From contig DYEC01000019.1 of NCBI GenBank assembly GCA_020725865.1, forward strand, positions 62,001 to 126,000: 64,000 nt of DNA. Direction: 5' to 3'. The translations under genes and the position numbers were made by a program. Of the stretch, positions 51,692 to 60,914 are shown piece after piece; position 1 is the stretch's first letter, and each line of letters begins with the position of its first letter. The stretch is from Anaerolinea sp. GTDB taxonomy: Bacteria > Chloroflexota > Anaerolineae > Anaerolineales > Anaerolineaceae. The notes under the pieces are model-generated. The model saw only the letters and a list, made by a program, of their open reading frames with translations, did not search any database and was not told the origin of the DNA.

Positions 51692-53647
51692 CTATTGCGC
51701 CAGGCAATTCTCCCCATAATCAATATTCTCCAAATTCCAGAGCAAACTGCGTGCAGTGACATCCATTTCTAATCCGCACAGGTCTTTACGCGAGATCGCC
51801 AGTTTCAAGCGATAATACAATGGCACTGCCGGCAACTCTTCAGCAAACAGGCGCTGCACTGCCATCTGTCTCTCTGCATAGTCCGATGCCTCAGGCCGGG
51901 CGCTCAACGCCGCCTGACAGGCAGCATCAAACGCTGGATTGTTATAGCCACCGATATTGATCCCGATCCAGTAATTCTCCGCTGTCGGAATCTGGTTGCT
52001 GGTATATTGAAGACAGGGGAGCTGCTCTCCGCTTTCCCAGCCAAACTGCGCCAGATCGAATTTTCGTCCAAACAAAATCCCTCCCGAGGTACCAGGCGCG
52101 TAGAGTTCACCAGTTTCCATGCGTTTGAGATTGACCTTAATCCCACAGCCTTTGAGCGACTCAATCAAAAACTCTGCCGTCTGGATGCGCGCCGTTGCCA
52201 GCGTTGTGGCATAACTCACCTCTAACGGTGTACCATCCGGAATGCCAGGAATACCTATTGCTTGGCGCGGTGTTGCAGGATCACCATCGGTGTCCCGCCA
52301 GCCCACTTCATCCAGCAAGCGCATTCCCGCTTCAGGGTCATATGGCAATGGAGCAACCTCGGCGAAAAAATATGGGTGGCTTGGCGGCGTCAGCCCAACC
52401 GGAATACTTGACGCATTGAACGTCACCCGGTCAATCACCCGCTGGCGGTCCATGCAGTACACAAAAGCCTGCCGCATGCGCACATCGCCAAAGAAATCCG
52501 GGCGGTCACCGCCCCAGCCGGAATAGCCATCATCATACGAAGCCGGTCGAATGCCAAAGGTGATTTGCTCCCACTCTGGTCCCTGACCAACATAAGCCTT
52601 GAGTTTTTTATCACGGTTCATTTCCAGAATCGATTCCAGTTGCTGTTCCAACATGGCAGTCTGATCCACTATATCGCACTCGCCTGCCAGCAGAGCCGCA
52701 ATGTTATTATCCGCCGGTTCACCCAGAAAACGGAACACCAGCGTATCAAACTTTGGCAATCCCTCACTTGCGCGGAAATAAGACGGATTCTTTCGCAGCG
52801 TGATGTGGTCGCGCGCCACCCATTCCTCAACAATATAAGGACCCCAGCCAAGCGGTTTTTGCGAGGATTCGGGAGCGGTCAACAAATCCGCCGCTGATAA
52901 ATGCTGCCAGGCATGGCGCGGCAATGGCAGCCAGAAGTGGGTCTGATAGCGGTGGGGGATGTACCCCGGTTTACCTATCCATCGAACGGTTAGATCGTCT
53001 AATGCTTCGTAAGAAGCTGTGCGCTCATTTGTATAACGGGACACCGGTGTCGCCGGATCGGAGCTGAGCTGAAACGAATAAACCGAATCATCTGCCGTAA
53101 GCGGTTCGCCATCTGACCAGTTAATATCCGCTCTGAGCTTAAAAGTTACACTCATCTGGTCCATTTGTAGCAGCGAGCTGCCATCCCAGTTCACTGCACA
53201 ATCCGGCGAGTAACAACCCGCCGGAAGCACGCGAGAACCCGAGGTGAGGTACTCCAGCCCCCCGCTCGCATTAACCACCTCATCACCCGCCTTGACCATT
53301 ACTGGCTGAATGGTCGCATCGCCATCGCTCAATGAGGGACTCTTTTCCAGAATAACCGGATGGACAGTGTATTGCCGCACATCAAAAGGCCCGTCATAAA
53401 TTGCCTCCAGCACGCTCCACATGTTGCGAGAGGCACTGCCATAGGGATAGAGCGTTGTCGGCTCCTGCCCCAGACAGATTACCAGAGTACGTTTGGGCAA
53501 CAATGTTGGAGTGGCGGTCGGAGCGCTGGTAGCAGTCACCGCAGGAAGAGAAATTTCTGTGGCAGCAGGTGTGTCGCAGGCGGTCAACAGGAAAATCACC
53601 GTTAATAATGTGTACAAAACCGATTTGCTATGAAAACGAATGGACAT
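51692..53647 (-). CDS. Extracellular peptide-binding lipoprotein (SBP family 5), orphan
   Basis: ABC substrate-binding protein of the oligopeptide/dipeptide family 5, 651 aa, larger than usual (about 520-600). A signal peptide ends in lipobox LLTAC, followed by a Thr/Pro/Ala linker. Family blocks seen: WSDGEPLTADDSVYSFQL, GWGPYIVEEW, RMRQAFVYCMDRQRVIDRV and a C-terminal ELPAVPLYYRLKLAISR. The insertion with several Cys (PAGCYSPDCAVNW) is unusual. The ATG at 53647 has GGAG upstream. No permease or ATPase adjoins; it may share the Dpp permease at 54.5-60.6 kb or act as a sensor partner of the adjacent kinase. Confidence 0.88.
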   Translation of the reverse strand: MSIRFHSKSVLYTLLTVIFLLTACDTPAATEISLPAVTATSAPTATPTLLPKRTLVICLGQEPTTLYPYGSASRNMWSVLEAIYDGPFDVRQYTVHPVILEKSPSLSDGDATIQPVMVKAGDEVVNASGGLEYLTSGSRVLPAGCYSPDCAVNWDGSSLLQMDQMSVTFKLRADINWSDGEPLTADDSVYSFQLSSDPATPVSRYTNERTASYEALDDLTVRWIGKPGYIPHRYQTHFWLPLPRHAWQHLSAADLLTAPESSQKPLGWGPYIVEEWVARDHITLRKNPSYFRASEGLPKFDTLVFRFLGEPADNNIAALLAGECDIVDQTAMLEQQLESILEMNRDKKLKAYVGQGPEWEQITFGIRPASYDDGYSGWGGDRPDFFGDVRMRQAFVYCMDRQRVIDRVTFNASSIPVGLTPPSHPYFFAEVAPLPYDPEAGMRLLDEVGWRDTDGDPATPRQAIGIPGIPDGTPLEVSYATTLATARIQTAEFLIESLKGCGIKVNLKRMETGELYAPGTSGGILFGRKFDLAQFGWESGEQLPCLQYTSNQIPTAENYWIGINIGGYNNPAFDAACQAALSARPEASDYAERQMAVQRLFAEELPAVPLYYRLKLAISRKDLCGLEMDVTARSLLWNLENIDYGENCLAQ

Positions 53648-53755
53648 AGTCACTCCAGTGCAACAATTGATGCCTCGATTATAACAGAGCCACTTAATAG
53701 CAAAAATTAACGAGGGATTAAAAACAAATCACTTCAAAGAACTTACCACAACATA

Positions 53756-53785
53756 TTGAAAGCGATAAGCATTCTTCATTATAAT
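53756..53785 (+). promoter_or_regulatory. Promoter of the HExxH membrane protein gene
   Basis: TTGAAA (53756-53761) and TATAAT (53780-53785) with an 18-base spacer; the leader would be about 75 bases. Confidence 0.55.
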
Positions 53786-53865
53786 TATTATGAAAAAATG
53801 TAGTGTTGTGATTCATCAGCGCCAGTTTGATCGGTGTTATTGGTATTTCAAAGGAGAAGGAAGAT

Positions 53866-54465
53866 ATGAAACGCTCAGATGCGATCTGGCTTCTGATGCT
53901 ACCTGTTTATATGGCGCTGGACACCTTACGTCACGAAGCCAGTCATGCGCTGGCGGGTTGGATTTTTGGGGGAAATGTACTGGAGATCAGTTTCCTGCCC
54001 AACAGAAACTTGGGGCATTTCTCTTTTGGCTATACTGTCCTGACGGTAGAGCTAAACTGGTTAATTGTGGGAGCGCCGTTCATTGTGGACCTGATCGTTT
54101 TTGCGCTGGCTTTGTGGCTTTGCCTGCGATACCAGCAAATGCCCCGTTGGTTATGGGTCAATGTGGTTATTCTGGGAATGTTTCTGCCGGCACTGGATAC
54201 ATATCAGGCATGGTGGGGCAGCCAGGACCGAATGAACGACGTTGCCAATCTTCTTAGAATGATGTCGCCCTGGCTGGTTCATGGTTGCTTTCTGCTCGCT
54301 TTGCGTTTTTATGCCATTGGGATTATCATCGTCTGGGTCCAAAGAGCACCAAAACCTATGCCGAGAGACCCCCTGTCACTGCTCGCGGCAGGAAATGGGA
54401 TAGGGCGTCAGCTCTACCAGCAGCTTCATCAACGCCCGAACGGTGTTGGTATACCGGTTTCTTAA
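53866..54465 (+). CDS. Membrane protein with HExxH motif (M50-like)
   Basis: Integral membrane protein, 199 aa, with about four to five hydrophobic segments. A zinc-metalloprotease-like HEASH motif lies near residue 24, at the end of the first helix (TLRHEASHALAGWIFGG), the arrangement of site-2-protease (M50) homologues. The usual NPxxD partner is not evident; LPALDTYQAWWG is the only candidate. AAGGAG precedes the ATG region. It could be an intramembrane protease, or a non-protease relative. Monocistronic. Confidence 0.65.
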   Translation: MKRSDAIWLLMLPVYMALDTLRHEASHALAGWIFGGNVLEISFLPNRNLGHFSFGYTVLTVELNWLIVGAPFIVDLIVFALALWLCLRYQQMPRWLWVNVVILGMFLPALDTYQAWWGSQDRMNDVANLLRMMSPWLVHGCFLLALRFYAIGIIIVWVQRAPKPMPRDPLSLLAAGNGIGRQLYQQLHQRPNGVGIPVS

Positions 54466-54491
54466 TTTAGCGTCGTGCGTATAAAGAAAAA

Positions 54492-54522
54492 AAGAGGGCA
54501 CACAAAACCCGTGTGCCCTCTT
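54492..54522 (-). terminator. Terminator of the dpp operon
   Basis: A 12-bp stem, 54492-54503 with 54511-54522, and 7-base loop. On the minus strand it is followed by a run of seven T, then CTTT. It closes the dpp operon 11 bases after the dppC stop and may also act on the + gene. Confidence 0.85.
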
Positions 54523-54532
54523 GCATCGTTTT

Positions 54533-55561
54533 TTATTGTGTGCCGCGCAGGCGGGGATCCAGTGCATCCCGCAGACCATCACCCAGGAAGTTAAAGGCAA
54601 ACATGGTGATCGCAAGCGCCAGCGCCGGGAAAATCGTCTGATTGGGATAGGTACGAATCACCTGCGCGCCGTCTGAAATCATCGCACCCCATGAGGGTGT
54701 TGGTGGGTTCACACCCAAACCAATGAAGGAAAGAAAGGCTTCGGTAGAAATATACCCGGGTATTGCAAGTGTTTCAGCCACCACCAAGGGACCAATAATA
54801 TTCGGCAAAATGTGACGGAACATAATGCGGAGATTGGACGCGCCAATCGTGCGCGCCGCTTCAATAAATTCCTTTTCGCGAACAGAAAGTACCTGACCGC
54901 GCGTCAGGCGCGCCATTGTCTCCCAAGCAGTTAATCCAATCCCAATAAATATAAATAGCATACCGCCCATTTGCGCGTCTAACTGGCTTATAGAGTATGA
55001 AAAGGTGCCAGGTTCAGGTCTGGCGAGTGTACCGCGGAAGAAAGCCAGCAACAAGATAATAAACAACAGGGTTGGAAAGCCATACAGCACATCCACAATG
55101 CGCATCATGATATTGTCCACCCTGCCGCCGAAAAAGCCGGAAATTGAACCGTAAATCACGCCTATGATTAAACTGATGATTGGTCCAATAAACGCCACAG
55201 TTAATGACACACGAGCACCGTACACAATTCGACTGAAAAGATCGCGCCCAACGTAATCTGCCCCCAGCAAATAATTATTATTAATCTTGGCATAATTCTT
55301 CATCACTGGAAATAGATTCAGAATCCATTGGGGTACAGTATTTTGGTCTTTTAAGATCTGCCCATCATATGTATATGGGGCAATGAAAGGGGCAAAAACA
55401 GCGGCAAGAATCAGAATCACAATAATGGTGCCACCAACCACCGCCGCCCGGTTGCGAACCAGACGACGCAGGGCATCTTTCCAAAGACTTTCTCGCGTTG
55501 CAGTCAGCGGCGCGCCACCAGCGGTTGTTTTCCTTCCCAAAGCTTGGAGTTGTTCTGCCAT
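54533..55561 (-). CDS. Dipeptide/oligopeptide ABC permease (DppC/OppC)
   Basis: Second permease subunit, 342 aa, six TM helices, with the N-terminal OppC-type segment before TM1 (RRLVRNRAAVVGG). The EAA coupling motif is EFIEAARTIGASNLRIMFRHILPN. The extracytoplasmic insertion after TM1 (about 60-105) is typical. AAGGAG precedes the ATG. Last gene of the operon. Confidence 0.94.
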   Translation of the reverse strand: MAEQLQALGRKTTAGGAPLTATRESLWKDALRRLVRNRAAVVGGTIIVILILAAVFAPFIAPYTYDGQILKDQNTVPQWILNLFPVMKNYAKINNNYLLGADYVGRDLFSRIVYGARVSLTVAFIGPIISLIIGVIYGSISGFFGGRVDNIMMRIVDVLYGFPTLLFIILLLAFFRGTLARPEPGTFSYSISQLDAQMGGMLFIFIGIGLTAWETMARLTRGQVLSVREKEFIEAARTIGASNLRIMFRHILPNIIGPLVVAETLAIPGYISTEAFLSFIGLGVNPPTPSWGAMISDGAQVIRTYPNQTIFPALALAITMFAFNFLGDGLRDALDPRLRGTQ

Positions 55562-55600
55562 TTGCTCTCCTTGAGTTTAACTCACAGATATTTCTCAAGA

Positions 55601-56656
55601 TCAATCATAGCGAATACGCGGATCAAGATACGCGTACAGAATGTCCACAACCAAATTGGCAATAACCAGAAAAACTACGTACAACAGGATGGTACCCATG
55701 ATCACCGGGTAATCTCTATTGGTGATACTGGTGACAAAATATTTTCCCATCCCAGGAATGCCAAAAGTCAGTTCGGTCACAAAAGTCCCGGTCACCAGCG
55801 CAGCAAACATGGGACCAAGAATGGTGACAACCGGGATCAACGAATTTTTGAGTGCATGGCGAGTGATCACCAGACGTTCCTGCAAACCCTTGGCACGAGC
55901 CGTGCGGATGTAATCTTCGCGAATGACTTGCAGCAAACTGGCACGTGTCAGCCGGGCAATAATCGCCGATGAACCCAAACCCAAGGCAATCGGCGGCATA
56001 ATCGCGTACTTCCAGAAGTTCCAGTCAAGTTTGGCAGGCAGGAACCCCAGCACATAGGGCGGCTTTGCGCCCCACCCCGTAGGAGGAAGCAACTTAAGCG
56101 ACACGCCAAAAATGTAAATCAAGATCGGACCCAGCACAATAACGGGCACCGACACACCAAAGATAGCGACGCTCATCCCAAGATAGTCGAAAATCGTGTT
56201 TTGCTTGAGTGCCGCCAGTATTCCTAACGGTAAACCAATAACAAGAGCTACAAAAAGCGCCATCAGACCAAGCTGCATCGAAATTGGCAACTGATCGCGG
56301 AAGATATCGTTGACTGTTCGGCTACGGGAAGAGTACGAGGGTCCAAAATTCATCCATTTAATCCAGATAGGACCCACCTTCACATTAAAGAGATGATCAT
56401 CTAACAATGAGGATGTTGGAGCTTTGATTGAGAAATGCGGGATCATCACATCATACATGTACCGCCCGTATTGCATAACCAACGGCTCATCCAGATGATA
56501 CCGTTTATTGAGATTTTCCATGATCTCTTTGGGCAGTTTTTTCTCCCGGTCAAACGGCCCACCCGGAACCGCGTGCATAAGACCAAATGTGATTACCGAA
56601 ACCACAAACAAAACCACAAACAGATAAATTAGTCGCCGGGCGATATATCGTCCCAT
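55601..56656 (-). CDS. Dipeptide/oligopeptide ABC permease (DppB/OppB)
   Basis: First permease subunit, 351 aa, six TM helices. It begins YIARRLIYLFVVLFVVS; the EAA coupling motif is DYIRTARAKGLQERLVITRHALKN. The TM1-TM2 loop is long, as in OppB proteins. GGAGG lies 7 bases upstream. It follows the binding-protein gene after a G/C-tract hairpin. Confidence 0.94.
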   Translation of the reverse strand: MGRYIARRLIYLFVVLFVVSVITFGLMHAVPGGPFDREKKLPKEIMENLNKRYHLDEPLVMQYGRYMYDVMIPHFSIKAPTSSLLDDHLFNVKVGPIWIKWMNFGPSYSSRSRTVNDIFRDQLPISMQLGLMALFVALVIGLPLGILAALKQNTIFDYLGMSVAIFGVSVPVIVLGPILIYIFGVSLKLLPPTGWGAKPPYVLGFLPAKLDWNFWKYAIMPPIALGLGSSAIIARLTRASLLQVIREDYIRTARAKGLQERLVITRHALKNSLIPVVTILGPMFAALVTGTFVTELTFGIPGMGKYFVTSITNRDYPVIMGTILLYVVFLVIANLVVDILYAYLDPRIRYD

Positions 56657-56700
56657 CCAGAAACCTCCTCAATCCATCATCGGTATCTACCACAAGGTAG

Positions 56701-56723
56701 AGGGGGGGAGAAATCCCCCCCCT
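56701..56723. repeat. G-tract/C-tract hairpin between dppA and dppB
   Basis: A run of seven G faces a run of eight C across a 4-base loop (AGGGGGGGA 56701-56709 with 56714-56723). It is very stable and has no T-run. It is probably an mRNA stabiliser or partial terminator that raises binding-protein over permease expression. The homopolymer arms could also slip during replication. Confidence 0.55.
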
Positions 56724-56736
56724 CCAAAGAACCAGC

Positions 56737-58548
56737 TTATTTCTTAATATCCCATTTGTAAATGGCTTCTTGACCGCCCAGCACTGAGAACGTGCGCTGG
56801 ACGTAGGGTTTGGTCACCGTCACACGGGTATACCAGTAGATCGGAGCAATGGCTGCATTCTTGACCACCAGCATATCCTCGGCTTCGGCGTAGAGCTGCA
56901 CACGCTTGGCAGGATCAAGTTCTCTGGCAGCTTCGCGCACTTTGGCTTCGAATGCCTCATCCAACAGATTGATACCACCATCCGGGACGCCATCTTTTGG
57001 ATCCTCATCCGGGTTACCAGAGCCGCCCAGTGAGAATACTTCACGGATGAAGTTATTGGCATCGGGATAGTCCTGACACCAGCCAAGTCGCCAGATTTGT
57101 GGTGTGTCTTTACCTTTGATGGTCTTCAGGTAAACCTTCCATTCCTGGTTGACCAGTTTGACATTCACACCCAAGTTGTCCTTCCACATTTGCTGGATCG
57201 CTTCGGCGATCTTCTGGTGTCCGGAGCTGGTGTTGAACATCAGGGTCAGGTCAAGCTGATCAGCGGTTAGATTCTTCTCTTTCAGGTACTCATCCAGCAG
57301 TGCTTTGGCACCTTCCGGATCGTACTTGACGCCCAGATCGGGGAACTTATCAATGGTGGGTGCGCCAGCCAAACCGGGACGGGAGAACCACTGCGCCGGT
57401 TCCTGACCGCCCTTGAGCACGTTGTCAATTAAGCCCTGGCGGTCAATTGCCTTGGAGAGCGCCAGACGGACACGCACATCATCCACCACCGGGGCTTTGG
57501 TGTTGAAGCCATAGTAGTACGTGCACTGCACAGGGGCGATCTCGAGCTCGGCGGAGAGCGTGGGATCAGCTTTCACGCGGTCAATATCCGCCAGCGGGAC
57601 ACCCGTTGCATCCATATTGCCGGCTTCGTATTCGGCAAAAGCAGGCACCTCATCCAGCATGGTGAAGGTAACTTCATCAATCTTTGCCTGCGGGATGTCC
57701 TCGGTTCCAGGCCAGAAGGGGTTCTTAATCAACGTGATGTAGGAGTCATGTACCCATTCCTTCAAGGTGTAGGGACCATAACCCTGGAAGAAGCCGGTCT
57801 CGGTCCAGCGGTCGCCGCGTGCTTCGGTGCAGTCATCGCCGTCAATCAGCCAGGAAGGCTGGGCATAAGCAACCCACATGCCGGCAATCTGAGCATTGTA
57901 GGCAGCCGGCTCATTGAAAGTCAACTCGAGCGTATAATCGTCAATCACTTTCACGCCCACGGTTTCGGGATCCTCAGTTTTGCCAGCATTGTAATCAGCG
58001 GCACCTTTCAGGGCGAAAGCCAGCACATAGGCATAATCGGAAGCCGTGGCAGGTGCCAACGTGCGCAGGATGCCGTACTTGAAGTCATTGGCTGTTACCT
58101 TGCGCGGGTTACCCTCACAATCGGTTACCTGGACAACCTGCGTGCCATCGTACTTGACCCAAGTCACATCGTCACGCAGTTTGAAGGTATAGGTCAAACC
58201 ATCTTCAGAGATTGTCCACTCTTTTGCCATACCGGGTTTGGTTTCGGTGGTTACCTCATCCTGGCGGGTCAACCCAACCATAGTCAGTATATTGATTTGC
58301 GTGGATGAAGTGTCAGTAGCCAGTGCCGGGTCAATCGTTGGCACGTCTCCAGGACCCAGATTCAGGCGAAGAGTCTTCGGGCCAGCTTCTTCTGCCGGCG
58401 CAGCCTCCGGGGTCGCTGTGATGACCACCGTCTCGCCTTCTTTTTCCACAACAACGGTTTTAACAACCTCAACCGCCTGTGGCTGGCAGGCAGCCAGTAC
58501 CATGCTGGCAAGGACCAACAAGGATATTGCAAGATACAATTTACGCAT
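56737..58548 (-). CDS. Dipeptide/oligopeptide-binding lipoprotein (SBP family 5)
   Basis: Substrate-binding lipoprotein of the transporter, 603 aa. The signal peptide ends in lipobox VLAAC. An acidic Ala/Pro/Glu linker follows (AAPAEEAGP). Family 5 blocks: VTWVKYDGTQVV region, FQGYGPYTLKEWVHD, RVRLALSKAIDRQGLIDNV and WRLGWCQDYPDANNF. The ATG at 58548 has GGAG 8 bases upstream; an upstream start at 58569 adds only seven polar residues. A Cys-rich short frame overlaps its first bases. Confidence 0.94.
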   Translation of the reverse strand: MRKLYLAISLLVLASMVLAACQPQAVEVVKTVVVEKEGETVVITATPEAAPAEEAGPKTLRLNLGPGDVPTIDPALATDTSSTQINILTMVGLTRQDEVTTETKPGMAKEWTISEDGLTYTFKLRDDVTWVKYDGTQVVQVTDCEGNPRKVTANDFKYGILRTLAPATASDYAYVLAFALKGAADYNAGKTEDPETVGVKVIDDYTLELTFNEPAAYNAQIAGMWVAYAQPSWLIDGDDCTEARGDRWTETGFFQGYGPYTLKEWVHDSYITLIKNPFWPGTEDIPQAKIDEVTFTMLDEVPAFAEYEAGNMDATGVPLADIDRVKADPTLSAELEIAPVQCTYYYGFNTKAPVVDDVRVRLALSKAIDRQGLIDNVLKGGQEPAQWFSRPGLAGAPTIDKFPDLGVKYDPEGAKALLDEYLKEKNLTADQLDLTLMFNTSSGHQKIAEAIQQMWKDNLGVNVKLVNQEWKVYLKTIKGKDTPQIWRLGWCQDYPDANNFIREVFSLGGSGNPDEDPKDGVPDGGINLLDEAFEAKVREAARELDPAKRVQLYAEAEDMLVVKNAAIAPIYWYTRVTVTKPYVQRTFSVLGGQEAIYKWDIKK

Positions 58549-58639
58549 TTTTTTCTCCTCCGAACTCAAAATTTAGTTTGTTGCTCTTACTACAACAAAA
58601 AGAGTAACAGCACAACACGCAACTCAAGAAATCAGCCAT
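58541..58639 (-). CDS. Cys-rich short open frame before dppA
   Basis: A 32-codon frame (MADFLSCVLCCYSFCC then a polar tail) whose TAA overlaps the dppA start region. It has five Cys within ten codons. AAAGGAGG lies upstream but 15 bases from the ATG, longer than ideal. It begins 37 bases after the dppF stop. It could be a translated leader sensing cysteine supply, or chance. Too short for family assignment. Confidence 0.35.
   Translation of the reverse strand: MADFLSCVLCCYSFCCSKSNKLNFEFGGEKNA
58580..58608 (-). promoter_or_regulatory. Hairpin in the dppF-dppA spacer
   Basis: GTTGCTCTT (58580-58588) and AAGAGTAAC (58600-58608) form a 9-bp stem with one mismatch or wobble, on the transcript within the Cys-rich frame and ahead of the dppA ribosome site. 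Possible processing or attenuation element. Confidence 0.35.
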
Positions 58640-58676
58640 TTAACGAATTAATCACCTCCTTTCATCTGTCAGACCA

Positions 58677-59654
58677 CTAAACCAGATGGCAGGCAACCCA
58701 ATGGCCTGGACTTACTTCCCGAAACTCGGGTTTGACTTCAGCACAGATCGCCTTCGCCAGCGGGCAACGCGTACGGAAGCGGCAACCTGAGGGTGGGTTG
58801 ACCGGCGAAGGCACGTCACCCTGCAAAATAATGCGTTGACGTTTTTCTTCAGCCACAGGATCAGGTATTGGCACCGCCGAGAGCAATGCCTGCGTGTATG
58901 GGTGCAACGGGTGATTATACAACTCAAAGCGGTCAGCGAGCTCTACAATCACCCCAAGATACATCACCGCCACACGATCGCTGATGTGCCGTACCATCGA
59001 AAGATCGTGTGCAATAAACAAATATGTCAACCCAAGCTCTTTTTGCAGATCTTCCAACAGATTTACGACTTGCGCTTGAATTGAAACATCCAGCGCCGAT
59101 ATCGGTTCATCACAAACGATCAACGCAGGTTCAAGCGCCAAAGCTCGAGCAACACCAATACGCTGCCGCTGACCGCCGGAAAACTCGTGGGGATAGCGAT
59201 TGGAAAATGCCGGGTTTAAACCCACCATCGCCAGCAGTTTCTCCACCCGATCCTGCATTTCCTTCCCGCGTGCCACTCCATGAATCAAAAGCGGCTCGCC
59301 AATAATTTCTCCAACGGTCATCCGAGGGTTCAGACTGGCATACGGATCCTGAAAAATCATCTGCATCCGCCGCCGCATGTGACGCAGTTCTTCACCTTTT
59401 AACTGAACCAGATCCTTGCCATCAAAATACACATGACCGGAAGTGGGGCGATAGAGCTGAAGAATGGTGCGCCCGGTGGTGGATTTTCCACAGCCAGATT
59501 CACCTACAAGCCCTAAAGTCTCACCTTTATAAATCTCAAATGAAACATCGTCCACCGCATGGACGGCACCAATCTGCTTCTGAATAATGATTCCCCGTGT
59601 GATCGGGAAATACTTAACCAAATGCTCCACTCGCAACAAGGCTTCTTGAGGCAT
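58677..59654 (-). CDS. Dipeptide/oligopeptide ABC ATPase (DppF/OppF)
   Basis: ATPase subunit, 325 aa. Walker A is GESGCGKST, the Q-loop region [16 protein letters not shown], signature [15 protein letters not shown], Walker [13 protein letters not shown] and H-loop AHDLSMV. The C-terminal oligopeptide extension has [19 protein letters not shown], the Cys-rich region typical of OppD/DppD-type subunits. It begins with ATG overlapping the preceding stop by one base (TAATG). Confidence 0.95.
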   Translation of the reverse strand: MPQEALLRVEHLVKYFPITRGIIIQKQIGAVHAVDDVSFEIYKGETLGLVGESGCGKSTTGRTILQLYRPTSGHVYFDGKDLVQLKGEELRHMRRRMQMIFQDPYASLNPRMTVGEIIGEPLLIHGVARGKEMQDRVEKLLAMVGLNPAFSNRYPHEFSGGQRQRIGVARALALEPALIVCDEPISALDVSIQAQVVNLLEDLQKELGLTYLFIAHDLSMVRHISDRVAVMYLGVIVELADRFELYNHPLHPYTQALLSAVPIPDPVAEEKRQRIILQGDVPSPVNPPSGCRFRTRCPLAKAICAEVKPEFREVSPGHWVACHLV

Positions 59655-60640
59655 TAGCGTTCCCTCCCTGTAGCAGGATCCACCCAGCAGGCAACAGTAT
59701 GACCTGGCCCTACCGGTATCAAAGATGGATTTTCATGCCAGCAATGTTCAACCGCATAAGCACATCGCGGGGCAAAGGGACAGTAATTCGGTTTCTCCAG
59801 CAAAACAGGGGGCAACCCATCAATGGAATAAAGACGGCGGTGATCGGTTTCATCCATGCGCGGCAGACTGTTCAATAAACCAAGGGTATAGGGATGTGTC
59901 GGATTAGCATAGAGTTCTTTGACCAGAGCTTCCTCAATTATGTAACCCCCATACATAACGCTTACCCGGTCAGCTAACCCGGCAATAATTCCCAAATCAT
60001 GTGTGATCCAGATGATCGCCATCCCCAGTTCATCACGCAGTCGTTTGACCAGTTCAACAATCTGTGCCTGAATTGTGACGTCCAGCGCTGTGGTCGGCTC
60101 ATCCGCAATCAGAATTTGCGGCGAGCAGATCAGCGCCATCGCAATCATCACACGCTGACGCATACCGCCCGAGAATTGATGCGGGTAATCGTTCAAGCGT
60201 TCTTTGGCACGCGGAATCCCAACCATTTCCAGCATCTGCACCGCACGGTCATATGCCTGCTGGAGGCTGAGCCCATTATGTATCTCCAGCGGCTCAGCCA
60301 ACTGACGCCCGATAGTCAAAACCGGGTTAAACGAAGTCATCGGATCCTGAAAGACCATGCTGATTTGTGCGCCGCGGATATGACGAATTTCTTCGTCGCT
60401 CATCTTCAGCAGGTCCTTCCCTTGATAAATAGCCTGACCTGCAACCACTTTTCCGGGTGGAGAAGGGATCAGACGCAGCATTGACATAACAGTAACGCTC
60501 TTTCCGCAACCGCTCTCGCCCACAATACCAAGCGTCTCGCCTTCTTTCAGGTTGAACGAGACCCCATTGACAGCATGGACCAGGCCTTCGCGGGTGCGGA
60601 ACTGTGTTTCAAGACCAGCAACCGTTAGCAAATCGGTCAT
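59654..60640 (-). CDS. Dipeptide/oligopeptide ABC ATPase (DppD/OppD)
   Basis: First gene of the transporter operon, 328 aa. Walker A is GESGCGKSV (the final residue Val in place of the usual Ser/Thr pair partner), Q-loop [16 protein letters not shown], signature [15 protein letters not shown], Walker [13 protein letters not shown] and H-loop THDLGII. The C-terminal Cys region is [21 protein letters not shown] lies about 10 bases upstream. ATPases first, binding protein third, is a known but less common gene order. Confidence 0.95.
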   Translation of the reverse strand: MTDLLTVAGLETQFRTREGLVHAVNGVSFNLKEGETLGIVGESGCGKSVTVMSMLRLIPSPPGKVVAGQAIYQGKDLLKMSDEEIRHIRGAQISMVFQDPMTSFNPVLTIGRQLAEPLEIHNGLSLQQAYDRAVQMLEMVGIPRAKERLNDYPHQFSGGMRQRVMIAMALICSPQILIADEPTTALDVTIQAQIVELVKRLRDELGMAIIWITHDLGIIAGLADRVSVMYGGYIIEEALVKELYANPTHPYTLGLLNSLPRMDETDHRRLYSIDGLPPVLLEKPNYCPFAPRCAYAVEHCWHENPSLIPVGPGHTVACWVDPATGRER

Positions 60641-60914
60641 GCGCGATGTTCCTTTTTATTCGATAAGATGGGGAAAATCACAAAATGATAACCTCTACAC
60701 ATGTCCTTCGTCTTCTCAAAACTGTGTTCATTTTAATATCAAAATGCAGGATTGTCAAATGCGACACACTGAGGCGGCACTTCGTTCGGCATCGCATAGT
60801 TTGCCTGTACTCCTTACCCTTTTTGTCTCTCTGACTGGCAAAATTGCACAGCTGACGCTATACTTATCTCCAATCACTCAGGCAAATCCGCCGTACAAAA
60901 ACTCTGGAGACACA
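60641..60914. promoter_or_regulatory. Divergent promoter region, dpp operon and LmbE gene
   Basis: No gene is seen in these 274 bases. For the + gene, CTGGCA (60835-60840) and TATACT (60859-60864) with an 18-base spacer form a plausible promoter. No clear promoter for the dpp operon was found on the minus strand. Confidence 0.4.

Noticed and set aside
53790-54257. A + strand frame of about 155 codons overlapping the HExxH membrane gene
   Set aside because: It lacks a ribosome site, has mixed low-probability composition, and lies out of frame over a gene with clear membrane segments and a good start.
60552-60914. An N-terminal extension of the LmbE-family protein
   Set aside because: The upstream in-frame codons run through the promoter region and antisense to dppD; a GGAG and the conserved N-terminal strand place the start at 60915.
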